This document shows, one piece after another, positions 1 through 5,908 of a DNA stretch of 5,908 nt. The notes under the pieces were generated by a model. The model had not been told where the DNA came from. It did no database searches and saw only the letters and a list, made by a program, of their open reading frames with translations. How positions within the stretch are numbered: the first letter of the stretch is position 1; the number at the start of each line of letters is the position of its first letter. The stretch covers positions 1 through 5,908 of the forward strand of contig CANRDH010000101.1 in the NCBI GenBank assembly GCA_947629295.1, written 5' to 3'. The stretch comes from an uncultured Clostridia bacterium. GTDB taxonomy: Bacteria; Bacillota; Clostridia; Oscillospirales; Acutalibacteraceae. The position numbers and the translations under genes are program-made.

Positions 1-1
1 T

Positions 2-64
2 GCTTTTCCCCTGCTTATTGCAATTATACTGCTTTTCGGTAGTGTTGCCGCCGTTTCCGTACTT
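2..64 (+). other. N-terminal signal peptide or membrane anchor of the GHL10 protein
   Basis: The first 21 visible codons are almost entirely hydrophobic (AFPLLIAIILLFGSVAAVSVL apart from Gly/Ser) and are followed at once by the charged QKKDD. This is the pattern of a secretory signal or an uncleaved transmembrane anchor. No lipobox Cys is visible. An AxA-like stretch near the end might allow cleavage, but anchor and cleaved signal cannot be told apart because the N-terminal residues lie outside the window. Confidence 0.8.
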
Positions 65-1243
65 CAAAAAAAGGATGATGCGACTGCTTCGGTAAATTCC
101 AAAATGGATAATTCCGCTGTTTCTCAGGTAAGTAATCATCAGGAAAGCAGTGAAAACAGCATAACAGAAGAAAATGAAATGCTGGCAGTCTGGGTTCCGT
201 ATATGAGTATAGATATGGGAGGCACTGACAGAAGTGAAAATACATATCGTAAAAAGATAGATAAAATCATGAAAAATATACATGATATCGGAGCAAATAC
301 AGTTATTTTTCAGGTTCGTCCGTTTTGCGACGCACTATATAAATCGGATCTTTTCCCTACTTCCCATATAATAGCCGGAGTTCAGGGAGGGAAAATTGAT
401 TATGATTCGCTTGAAATTGCAATAGAAACCGCACATAAATACAAATTGTCATTTCATGCATGGATTAATCCCCTTCGGATACAAAGTAAGGAAATACCTG
501 AACCCCTTGCAGATGATAACCCATATACAATATGGAAAAATGATGATATAAAAGAAAATGACCGGTATACATTTTCAAGCGGCGACGGTATATACCTCAA
601 TCCTGCATATCCTGAGGTGCGAAAGCTTATCATTGACGGTGCAAGGGAAATTACAGAAAATTATGATATTGACGGTCTTCAGATTGATGACTATTTTTAT
701 CCCGAAAACAGCGGAGATTTTGATAAAGAGGAATATAATTTATATAAAAAGGAAAGCGGCAAGGAACACCTAAGCCTTAAAGAGTGGCGGCAGGAAAATA
801 TAAATATGCTTGTTTCGGGACTGTACAGTGCCGTACATGAAAAGGAAGGCTGTGTTTTCGGTATATCACCTCAGTGCAATACCGATAATGATGTAAAAAT
901 GGGCGCCGATGTATTCAAATGGTGCGCTTATTTCGGATATGCAGATTATATATGCCCTCAGCTTTATATAAGCGAAAGTCACCCCACGCTCCCCTATAAA
1001 ACAGCGGCTGAGCAATGGAGGAAAATGACTACACAAAAGAATATCAAGCTTTATTTCGGTCTTGCACTGTACAAAATCGGAACCGACGCCGACAGCGGAA
1101 CATGGCTTTTAAAGGACGATAACATACTCTCACAGATGAAGCTCGGAAGGGAAATAGGAGCGGACGGCTTTATGCTTTATTCATATGACAGTCTGCTTGA
1201 TACTGCTGCCGCAAAGGAGGTTGCTGCCATTGCCGGACAATAA
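2..1243 (+). CDS. GHL10 family (DUF187) glycoside hydrolase-like protein, 5' partial
   Basis: The reading frame is open from base 2, so the true start is upstream; 413 codons plus the stop are visible. Codons 1-21 are a hydrophobic segment, codons 22-60 a polar Ser/Asn/Glu-rich linker, and from about codon 61 (LAVWVPYMS) a TIM-barrel domain of the glycosyl-hydrolase-like 10 family follows. Recognisable blocks are QVRPFCDALYKSD (from codon 104), HAWINPLRI (152), YLNPAYPEVRKLI (around 200) and DGLQIDDYFYP with Asp229-Asp230, plus the late barrel strands ICPQLYIS and DGFMLYSYDS. Family members include B. subtilis YngK and E. coli DigH (YddW); DigH cleaves peptidoglycan glycan strands that have lost their peptides. 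The substrate here is not known; a peptidoglycan glycan is plausible from the neighbours. The protein probably acts outside the membrane that holds its anchor. Its last 14 bases overlap the next gene, and its 3' end carries that gene's ribosome binding site, so the two are likely co-translated. The family call is firm; the activity is inferred. Confidence 0.9.
   Translation, partial: AFPLLIAIILLFGSVAAVSVLQKKDDATASVNSKMDNSAVSQVSNHQESSENSITEENEMLAVWVPYMSIDMGGTDRSENTYRKKIDKIMKNIHDIGANTVIFQVRPFCDALYKSDLFPTSHIIAGVQGGKIDYDSLEIAIETAHKYKLSFHAWINPLRIQSKEIPEPLADDNPYTIWKNDDIKENDRYTFSSGDGIYLNPAYPEVRKLIIDGAREITENYDIDGLQIDDYFYPENSGDFDKEEYNLYKKESGKEHLSLKEWRQENINMLVSGLYSAVHEKEGCVFGISPQCNTDNDVKMGADVFKWCAYFGYADYICPQLYISESHPTLPYKTAAEQWRKMTTQKNIKLYFGLALYKIGTDADSGTWLLKDDNILSQMKLGREIGADGFMLYSYDSLLDTAAAKEVAAIAGQ
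1213..1220 (+). promoter_or_regulatory. Ribosome binding site of the first S8 protease
   Basis: The sequence AAAGGAGG lies 9 bases before the TTG at 1230, inside the coding end of the GHL10 gene where it encodes Ala-Lys-Glu-Val. It decides the start of the protease: the in-frame ATG at 1185 has no such site, and the residues it would add match nothing typical of the family. Confidence 0.85.
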
Positions 1244-2882
1244 CACCATTGATATAATAATAAAATACAACGGAAATATCTCACAGCTTCGTGAGCAGCT
1301 TAACAGCGAACCGTCTGTAACTGCCGTTGAGGATCTCGGACAGGGCTTTGCTGTTGTTACTGTATCTGCCGATACGGTTGATTCCCTCTATGAAATAACA
1401 GCAATAGAGGATATAGAGCTTCCAAAGGAATTGTATATAAATAATCTCAACAATATGATTTCCACCTGTGTTGTAACCGCACAATCGGAAAACGGATACA
1501 ATCTTTCGGGTGAGGGCGTTATCGTTGGTATTATTGATACCGGAATTGATTATACACACCCTGATTTCCGCACACCTGATGGACTTACAAGAATACTTGC
1601 ATTCTGGGACCAGAGCGGAAGCGGAAAGCCGCCGGACGGTTTTACCTTCGGCAAAGAATATACAAGCGATGAATTAAATACCGCACTTGCCTCTCCCGAT
1701 CCTATAGCCGTGACCGGTCAGCTTGATATAAAAGGACACGGAACGGCAGTTGCCGGTATCGCAGCCGGCGGAGGAATTTCCGACCCGTTTCAGATTGGAG
1801 TTGCTCCGAAAGCGGATATAATCGCCGTTCGAGTTCTGCCTGCCGGAAATGATTATTCAAGGTCAACGGAGCTTATGCGTGCAATAAAATATGTAATAGA
1901 CAAGGCCCGCTCATTTGCAAAGCCTATTGCAATCAATATCAGCTACGGAATGAATGAGGGCGCACACCTCGGTGATTCTTTGTTTGAGGAATATATCACC
2001 GCAATGAGTAACCTATGGAAAACCTCTATCATAATACCGACAGGTAATGAAGGCGGTTCGGGACATCATTATTTCGGTATCATAAACAGCGGTGAGATAA
2101 AAAATGTAGAATTCTTCACTGCCGCAGGTCTGAACAGGTTTTATGTTTCCATGTGGAAAAATTTTACTGATAATATCAGCGTCGAGCTAATTCTTCCTGA
2201 CGGGGCCACAACGGGAATAGTCACACAGGAAAACAGAATACGTACTCTCAGCACACGGGAGCTTACCGTAAACGTAATATATAACCAACCGACACGATAC
2301 AGTGTTTCTCAGGAAATATTTTTCGATGTAAAAGCAACAGAGGGTAATTTTATAAAAGCAGGAGTATGGCTTCTTCGTCTGAGAGCCGATTCCATTGTTG
2401 ACGGACAATTCAATATCTGGCTCCCGACAGTTGAGGAAGTAACAACGGGAACATATTTTTCCGCCCCTGATAATTTCGGAACGCTTACCATTCCCTCAAC
2501 CTCAGCAAAGGTGATAAGTGTTGCCGGATATAATGATTCTCTTGACAGTGCGGCGGAATTTTCGGGCAGAGGTTTTGAAAATTTAGCTCTGCCTATACCC
2601 GATATAACCGCTCCTGCTGTCGGAATATCGGCTCCGCGTATCGGAGGTGGCTATGACAGCTATACGGGGACAAGCTTTGCCGCACCGTTTGCGACTGGGA
2701 CGGCAGCTCTTATGATGGAAATAGGAATTGTTAAGGGCAATGCACCTTATATGTATGGCGAGCGTATCAAAGCTTATCTCAGGCGCGGGGCAATACGTAC
2801 TGACGGCGTCAGATACCCCAACCCGATTTTCGGTTACGGCAGGTTATGTGCGGCGGCATCCATAGCGGAAATTCTGAAATGA
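1230..2882 (+). CDS. Csp-like S8 (subtilisin) family serine protease, CspB type, catalytic triad intact
   Basis: A 550-aa subtilase. Residues 1-90 look like the Csp prodomain (IDIIIKYNG, then a Val/Ala-rich strand pattern ending in IEDIELPKELYI). The catalytic domain shows Asp103 in IIDTGID, His170 in KGHGTAVAG, the oxyanion Asn273 in PTGNEGG and Ser482 in YTGTSFAAP, so it should be active. About 140 residues rich in beta-strand sequence (roughly 283-415) sit between Asn273 and Ser482, matching the jelly-roll insert of clostridial CspB. There is no signal peptide, as expected for a protein made in the mother cell and packed into the spore. In C. perfringens and C. difficile, CspB cuts pro-SleC to start cortex breakdown; a SleC-like gene lies two genes downstream. 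The start is TTG at 1230, chosen for its ribosome binding site, and it overlaps the previous gene by 14 bases. The S8 family call is certain; the germination role is inferred from architecture and context. A general clostridial S8 peptidase with another role is the alternative. Confidence 0.92.
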   Translation: MPDNNTIDIIIKYNGNISQLREQLNSEPSVTAVEDLGQGFAVVTVSADTVDSLYEITAIEDIELPKELYINNLNNMISTCVVTAQSENGYNLSGEGVIVGIIDTGIDYTHPDFRTPDGLTRILAFWDQSGSGKPPDGFTFGKEYTSDELNTALASPDPIAVTGQLDIKGHGTAVAGIAAGGGISDPFQIGVAPKADIIAVRVLPAGNDYSRSTELMRAIKYVIDKARSFAKPIAINISYGMNEGAHLGDSLFEEYITAMSNLWKTSIIIPTGNEGGSGHHYFGIINSGEIKNVEFFTAAGLNRFYVSMWKNFTDNISVELILPDGATTGIVTQENRIRTLSTRELTVNVIYNQPTRYSVSQEIFFDVKATEGNFIKAGVWLLRLRADSIVDGQFNIWLPTVEEVTTGTYFSAPDNFGTLTIPSTSAKVISVAGYNDSLDSAAEFSGRGFENLALPIPDITAPAVGISAPRIGGGYDSYTGTSFAAPFATGTAALMMEIGIVKGNAPYMYGERIKAYLRRGAIRTDGVRYPNPIFGYGRLCAAASIAEILK

Positions 2883-2917
2883 AAAATATTATGGGGGTGA
2901 TCTTATACCGGAACTGA
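2879..2917 (+). other. Possible 12-codon mini-ORF bridging the two protease genes
   Basis: An ATG at 2879 overlaps the TGA of the first protease (ATGA, 2879-2882). It opens a 12-codon frame, MKNIMGVILYRN, whose TGA (2915-2917) overlaps the ATG of the second protease (TGATG). The frame could carry terminating ribosomes across the gap by re-initiation. It has no clear ribosome binding site of its own, and a frame this short could arise by chance, so it is recorded as a possibility and not as a gene. Confidence 0.25.
2893..2900 (+). promoter_or_regulatory. Ribosome binding site of the second S8 protease, unusually spaced
   Basis: GGGGGTGA is a good match to the anti-Shine-Dalgarno region but ends 16 bases before the first in-frame ATG (2917), which is too far for efficient initiation. 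The codon at ideal distance is ATA at 2905. No ATG, GTG or TTG lies in frame between the upstream in-frame stop (2875-2877) and 2917. Confidence 0.65.
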
Positions 2918-4617
2918 TGGCTGATGAAGAGGATCTTCTTCCTCTTGACGAATTTGTAAAACTTCCCACAACTGTAGATTTTCAGGCTCTTGCAACACCT
3001 ACCTTTCTTGAGTATGTACAGCAGCGGCCGTATCTGCACCTCGGGACAAGACTCGCCAATGATTATATTGTAGTATATACGAATGAAAGAAATATACCGC
3101 AGGTATACAGAGAGCTTGGCGGAGATTTCATGCTGTTTGCACCGAAAATAATGTCGCCTGTCGATATAAGCAGTAATGACAGCGCAGGTATAACAAGAGT
3201 TCTCGGTCAGCCGTTTCTTGATCTTACAGGTCAGGGTGTTATCATAGGTCTTGTTGATACAGGGATCGACTATACACTTGACGCTTTCAGGTATGAGGAC
3301 GGCTCAACTAAGCTTCTCGGCTTATGGGATCAGACGATAAACGGCGAACATGACGAAAGTGTTTATTTCGGCTCAACATATGATAGGGATGCAATTAATG
3401 ACGCACTTGCAGCCGACGATCCCCTTTCCGTTATACCGAGCATTGACGAGGACGGACACGGCACGTTCATGGCATCGGTTGCCGCTGCAAATACCAACGA
3501 TAATTATATAGGTGCGGCACCGCTTGCAAATCTTATATGTGTAAAGCTTCGCAAGGCAAGGGAATTTTATATTGAAAAATATCTGCTTTCAAACGATAAC
3601 CCCACTCTTTACGAAAGCTCCGATTTCCTTCTGGGAGTAAAATATATTCTTGATAAAGCACTCGAAATGCAGATGCCGGCTGTTGTTATGATAGGAATGG
3701 GATCAAATACCTCAGCGCATGACGGTAATACTCTTTTCGAGGATTATATTTCCTTTATATCTCAACGCACCGGCTTTGCCTTTGTTACAGCTGCGGGGAA
3801 TGAATCCAATGCAAAACATCATACACAAGGTAAAGTACCTGATGATGGAACGGATACTATTAATATCAAGGTCGGAAAACAGGGTATTTCCTTTGGCACA
3901 CTTATAATCAATCCTGCATTTGACAGAATTTCTGTAAGTGTTACATCTCCCACAGGAGAAATTATGGCAAGAAAGCCTTTCAGAGCCGGTGAATCCTATT
4001 CCGAAAAGCTTGTTCTTGAAGACACGACTATTATAATAAGATATACAAGAGATGTTACCGATACAATATGGGTAGGTCTTGACAAGGCAACCCAGGGCAT
4101 ATGGGAAATAACTCTCTACGGCGATGAGGTTATTGATGGAAGCTATTGGGCATGGCTGCCGATAACCGGACAAGTTGATCCCTCGGTGGAATTTCTCAGT
4201 CCGATACCTGAATACACAATAGTCTATCCGGCGGCGGCGGCAAGAACCATTACCTGCGGTGCATATAACAGCTTTGACGGAAGCCTGCTTGTATCTTCGT
4301 CATGGGGACCGACAAGGCAGCCGAAAATCGCACCTGATTTTGTCGCTCCGGGTGTACGTGTCGGAGGAATATATCCGGAGGGTACGGGAACCATGACGGG
4401 AACAAGCGTATCCGCCGCAATAACTGCCGGAGCCGCCGCACTTTTGCTTGAATGGGGTATCATCAAGGGAAACGCCCCCGGAATGAATGGGGATATCATA
4501 CGGAACCTTTTCATAGGCGGTGCCATTCGTGAGCAGACTTTAGAATATCCCAACAATAAATGGGGCTATGGTAAGCTTAATCTTTACAATACCTTTAATT
4601 TCTTAAGAGAAGGATAG
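2917..4617 (+). CDS. Csp-like S8 family peptidase, second diverged paralogue, triad residues present
   Basis: A subtilase of 566 aa from the ATG at 2917, perhaps four residues longer if ATA at 2905 is used. It begins with an acidic stretch (MADEEDLLPLDEF) and a diverged prodomain-like region (about 40-100, with NDYIVVYTNERN). The triad is present: Asp114 in LVDTGID, His181 in DGHGTFMAS and Ser497 in MTGTSVSAA; the oxyanion Asn295 lies in AAGNESN. A beta-rich insert occupies about 303-430. Two usually conserved spots differ: the Pro after the GTS block is Ala501, and the HPDF-like motif after the Asp box reads LDAF. It shares GI(I/V)KGNAP, then GAIR and GYG(K/R)L, with the first protease near the C-terminus, showing common ancestry. 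CspA and CspC of C. difficile are pseudoproteases; this protein by contrast keeps every triad residue and resembles the C. perfringens situation. It could be a second pro-SleC protease or a regulatory partner. It lies 34 bases after the first protease and 11 bases before the SleC-like gene. No signal peptide is visible. Confidence 0.9.
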   Translation: MADEEDLLPLDEFVKLPTTVDFQALATPTFLEYVQQRPYLHLGTRLANDYIVVYTNERNIPQVYRELGGDFMLFAPKIMSPVDISSNDSAGITRVLGQPFLDLTGQGVIIGLVDTGIDYTLDAFRYEDGSTKLLGLWDQTINGEHDESVYFGSTYDRDAINDALAADDPLSVIPSIDEDGHGTFMASVAAANTNDNYIGAAPLANLICVKLRKAREFYIEKYLLSNDNPTLYESSDFLLGVKYILDKALEMQMPAVVMIGMGSNTSAHDGNTLFEDYISFISQRTGFAFVTAAGNESNAKHHTQGKVPDDGTDTINIKVGKQGISFGTLIINPAFDRISVSVTSPTGEIMARKPFRAGESYSEKLVLEDTTIIIRYTRDVTDTIWVGLDKATQGIWEITLYGDEVIDGSYWAWLPITGQVDPSVEFLSPIPEYTIVYPAAAARTITCGAYNSFDGSLLVSSSWGPTRQPKIAPDFVAPGVRVGGIYPEGTGTMTGTSVSAAITAGAAALLLEWGIIKGNAPGMNGDIIRNLFIGGAIREQTLEYPNNKWGYGKLNLYNTFNFLREG

Positions 4618-4621
4618 GAGG
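4616..4621 (+). promoter_or_regulatory. Ribosome binding site of the SleC-like gene
   Basis: AGGAGG overlaps the TAG stop of the second protease (4615-4617) and stands 7 bases before the TTG at 4629. The spacing is ideal and supports TTG as the start. The overlap of stop codon and binding site suggests co-translation. Confidence 0.85.
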
Positions 4622-4628
4622 AAGTAAT

Positions 4629-5894
4629 TTGCCTATAGGTACGCTTGTTGTTTCAGCCTTTAATAATTCGGAAGGCAGACCCGCACCGGATGTACAAATC
4701 ACGGTAAGAAGGGCAAACAATGGGGAAGTGATTTCTCAAGGAGTAACGGACAGTGACGGAAAGCTTTCGCCTGTTCTCCTTTCCACACCACCGGAAGTAT
4801 TGTCCACAACACCTCCGGAAACCGTATCAGACCCTGAGAGTGAAATATCACCCGACACCGAGGGTACCTCGCAAACCAGTGCCCTTCCTTTCGGTGCATA
4901 TGATATTACGGCTCAGAATACGGACGGGGATATAACCCGAATAGACAATGTACAGGTATATGAGGACACAACATCACTTCAGAATATTATTTTTCCGGGA
5001 CAAAGTAATGATATTAATATCCCCAATCCTGCTATTATGGGAGGAATGCCCGAAAAAATACCGGAATCGGAAACAAAAAAATTACCTGATGCGGGGGGAA
5101 CGGTTGTTCTTGCAAGACCCGTTGTACCGAGCCTTATTGTTGTTCATGCCGGTGTTCCGAGTGATAGTTCCGCACCAAATTATACCGTAAGCTTTACAGA
5201 TTATATCAAAAATGTTGCAAGTTCGGAAATTTTCGCTACATGGCCGCGGGAAGCCATAAAAGCAAATGTCATAGCCATTGTTTCCTTTACGCTTAACCGT
5301 GTATATACCGAATGGTATCGAGGAAAGGGGTATGATTTTACAGTAACAAATTCTACGGCATATGATCAGGCATTCACATACGGAAGAAATTTCTTTTCTG
5401 AAATTTCCGATGTAGTGGACGAAGTTTTTACTATGTATATCACAAGGGAAAGTATATCTCAGCCCCTGCTTGCTCAATACAGTGACGGAATTAATGTTGT
5501 GCGTGACGGCTGGCTAAGTCAATGGGGGTCAAAGGAGCTTGCCGACCAGGGGTATTCGGCACAAAGAATTTTACAGACCTATTACGGCAGAGATATTGTC
5601 ATAAGGCAGGCTGAAAGCGTTGAGGGAATACCGTTATCATTTCCCGGAGTGTTAAGTGTAGGCTCAAGCGGAAGTAATGTCCGTGCCCTACAAAATCAGC
5701 TTAATGCAATTTCCGACAACTATCCGCTTATACCGAAGCTTGCTGTTGACGGCATATACGGTCAGAATACCGAGGAAGCTGTACGCTTTTTTCAGCAGAT
5801 CTTTAATCTTCCCGTAACAGGAACTGTCAATTTCCCGACATGGTACAGAATTTCCGACATTTATGTTGCCGTCCGCAACCTTGCCGAACTATAG
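4629..5894 (+). CDS. sleC: SleC-like spore cortex-lytic protein: pro-region, SpoIID-like domain, peptidoglycan-binding domain
   Basis: A 421-aa protein starting at TTG. Residues 1-123 resemble a carboxypeptidase-regulatory-like beta-sandwich (GTLVVSAF, VTDSDGKL, YDITAQNTDGD, LQNIIFPG), interrupted by a Pro/Ser/Thr/Glu-rich insert at 52-85. A flexible linker at about 125-160 follows. The SpoIID-like domain spans about 185-327 with KNVASSEIFATWPREA; Glu200 aligns with the catalytic Glu of SpoIID lytic transglycosylases. Further family blocks are LNRVYTEWYRGKGYDF, LSQWGSKELADQGY and YYGRDI. Residues 340-412 form a PG_binding_1 domain (VGSSGSNVRALQNQL, VDGIYGQNTEEAVRFFQ, VTGTVNFPTW). SleC of C. 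perfringens is similar in length (about 440 aa) and is made as an inactive pro-form cut by Csp proteases; two Csp-like genes lie directly upstream, fitting enzyme-substrate pairing. No clear signal peptide is seen. The protein contains no Cys. A related peptidoglycan-binding protein outside germination is the alternative; the domain reading is firm. Confidence 0.85.
   Translation: MPIGTLVVSAFNNSEGRPAPDVQITVRRANNGEVISQGVTDSDGKLSPVLLSTPPEVLSTTPPETVSDPESEISPDTEGTSQTSALPFGAYDITAQNTDGDITRIDNVQVYEDTTSLQNIIFPGQSNDINIPNPAIMGGMPEKIPESETKKLPDAGGTVVLARPVVPSLIVVHAGVPSDSSAPNYTVSFTDYIKNVASSEIFATWPREAIKANVIAIVSFTLNRVYTEWYRGKGYDFTVTNSTAYDQAFTYGRNFFSEISDVVDEVFTMYITRESISQPLLAQYSDGINVVRDGWLSQWGSKELADQGYSAQRILQTYYGRDIVIRQAESVEGIPLSFPGVLSVGSSGSNVRALQNQLNAISDNYPLIPKLAVDGIYGQNTEEAVRFFQQIFNLPVTGTVNFPTWYRISDIYVAVRNLAEL
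4782..4883 (+). other. Low-complexity Pro/Ser/Thr/Glu-rich insert in the SleC-like pro-region
   Basis: Codons 52-85 of the SleC-like gene are rich in Pro, Ser, Thr and acidic residues and contain an imperfect repeat, STPPEVLS then STTPPETVS. The segment lies between two strands of the predicted N-terminal beta-sandwich, so it is probably a disordered surface loop. Confidence 0.6.
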
Positions 5895-5908
5895 CGGGGT
5901 GCCCCCGC
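5894..5908 (+). terminator. Probable intrinsic terminator hairpin, cut by the window end
   Basis: GCGGGG-TGC-CCCCGC forms a 6-bp, all-GC stem with a 3-base loop, starting at the last base of the SleC-like stop codon. The position right after the last gene and the stem composition fit a rho-independent terminator. The T-run that would confirm it lies beyond the window. Confidence 0.6.

Noticed and set aside
1185..1229. ATG at 1185 as the start of the first protease
   Set aside because: It has no ribosome binding site and would extend the overlap with the upstream gene to 59 bases; TTG at 1230 has an ideally placed site.
104..1243. ATG at 104 as the start of the GHL10 gene
   Set aside because: The same frame is open back to base 2 and encodes a clear hydrophobic anchor, and no ribosome binding site precedes 104. 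The ATG is internal and the gene is cut by the window edge.
3712..4173. Antisense 153-codon frame, and other minus-strand frames such as 5082-5477 and 1281-1559
   Set aside because: They lie fully inside well-supported genes, have no family-like features or ribosome binding sites, and are Cys/Tyr-rich in the way typical of antisense translation.
4229..4240. CGG repeated four times in the second protease
   Set aside because: It encodes part of a short Ala run (PAAAAR) and is too short to be treated as a microsatellite or phase-variable tract.
2917..4617. Second protease as a pseudoprotease like C. difficile CspC
   Set aside because: Asp114, His181, Ser497 and Asn295 are all present in proper motif context, so loss of catalysis is not supported, though flanking residues differ.
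1..5908. CRISPR arrays, tRNA/rRNA genes, insertion sequences, riboswitches
   Set aside because: No repeat-spacer pattern, cloverleaf, transposase or long terminal repeat was seen; genes fill the window almost without gaps.

Overview
The window reads as one operon on the + strand of a spore-forming Clostridia-type Firmicute. The grounds are moderate GC content, frequent ATA/AAA/GGA codons, strong AGGAGG-type ribosome binding sites, TTG start codons, and the gene content itself: Csp-type subtilisin proteases next to a SleC-type cortex hydrolase. This gene set belongs to clostridial, not Bacillus, spore germination. I cannot name the species. The GC content and protein style would fit the Oscillospiraceae/Ruminococcaceae area, but that is a guess.

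Layout. Positions 2-1243 hold the 3' part of a gene whose start lies before the window. It encodes a membrane-anchored or secreted TIM-barrel protein of the GHL10 (DUF187, YngK/DigH-like) family. Positions 1230-2882 hold a 550-aa S8 protease that starts at TTG inside the end of the previous gene. Its Asp/His/Ser triad is complete and a jelly-roll-like insert separates the oxyanion Asn from the catalytic Ser, as in CspB. Positions 2917-4617 hold a second, diverged S8 protease of the same architecture, also with a complete triad. Positions 4629-5894 hold a 421-aa SleC-like protein: an N-terminal beta-rich pro-region, a SpoIID-like domain with the expected Glu, and a C-terminal peptidoglycan-binding domain. 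A GC-rich hairpin directly at the last stop codon (5894-5908) probably ends the transcript. No stretch longer than 34 bases lies between genes, so there is no room for independent regulatory regions inside the window.

How the genes could work together. In Clostridium perfringens and C. difficile, Csp proteases cut the pro-form of SleC when germinants are sensed, and SleC then degrades the spore cortex. Here two Csp-like proteases sit directly upstream of their likely substrate. The less expected member is the GHL10 gene at the front, coupled to the first protease by a 14-base overlap. E. coli DigH (YddW), a GHL10 protein, cleaves peptidoglycan glycan strands stripped of peptides, and B. subtilis SpoIID acts on similar denuded strands. 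This suggests, as inference only, that the first gene supplies a second glycan-cleaving activity to the same process. Two translational details also stand out: the second protease has an awkwardly spaced ATG, and a 12-codon mini-ORF links the stop of the first protease to the start of the second.
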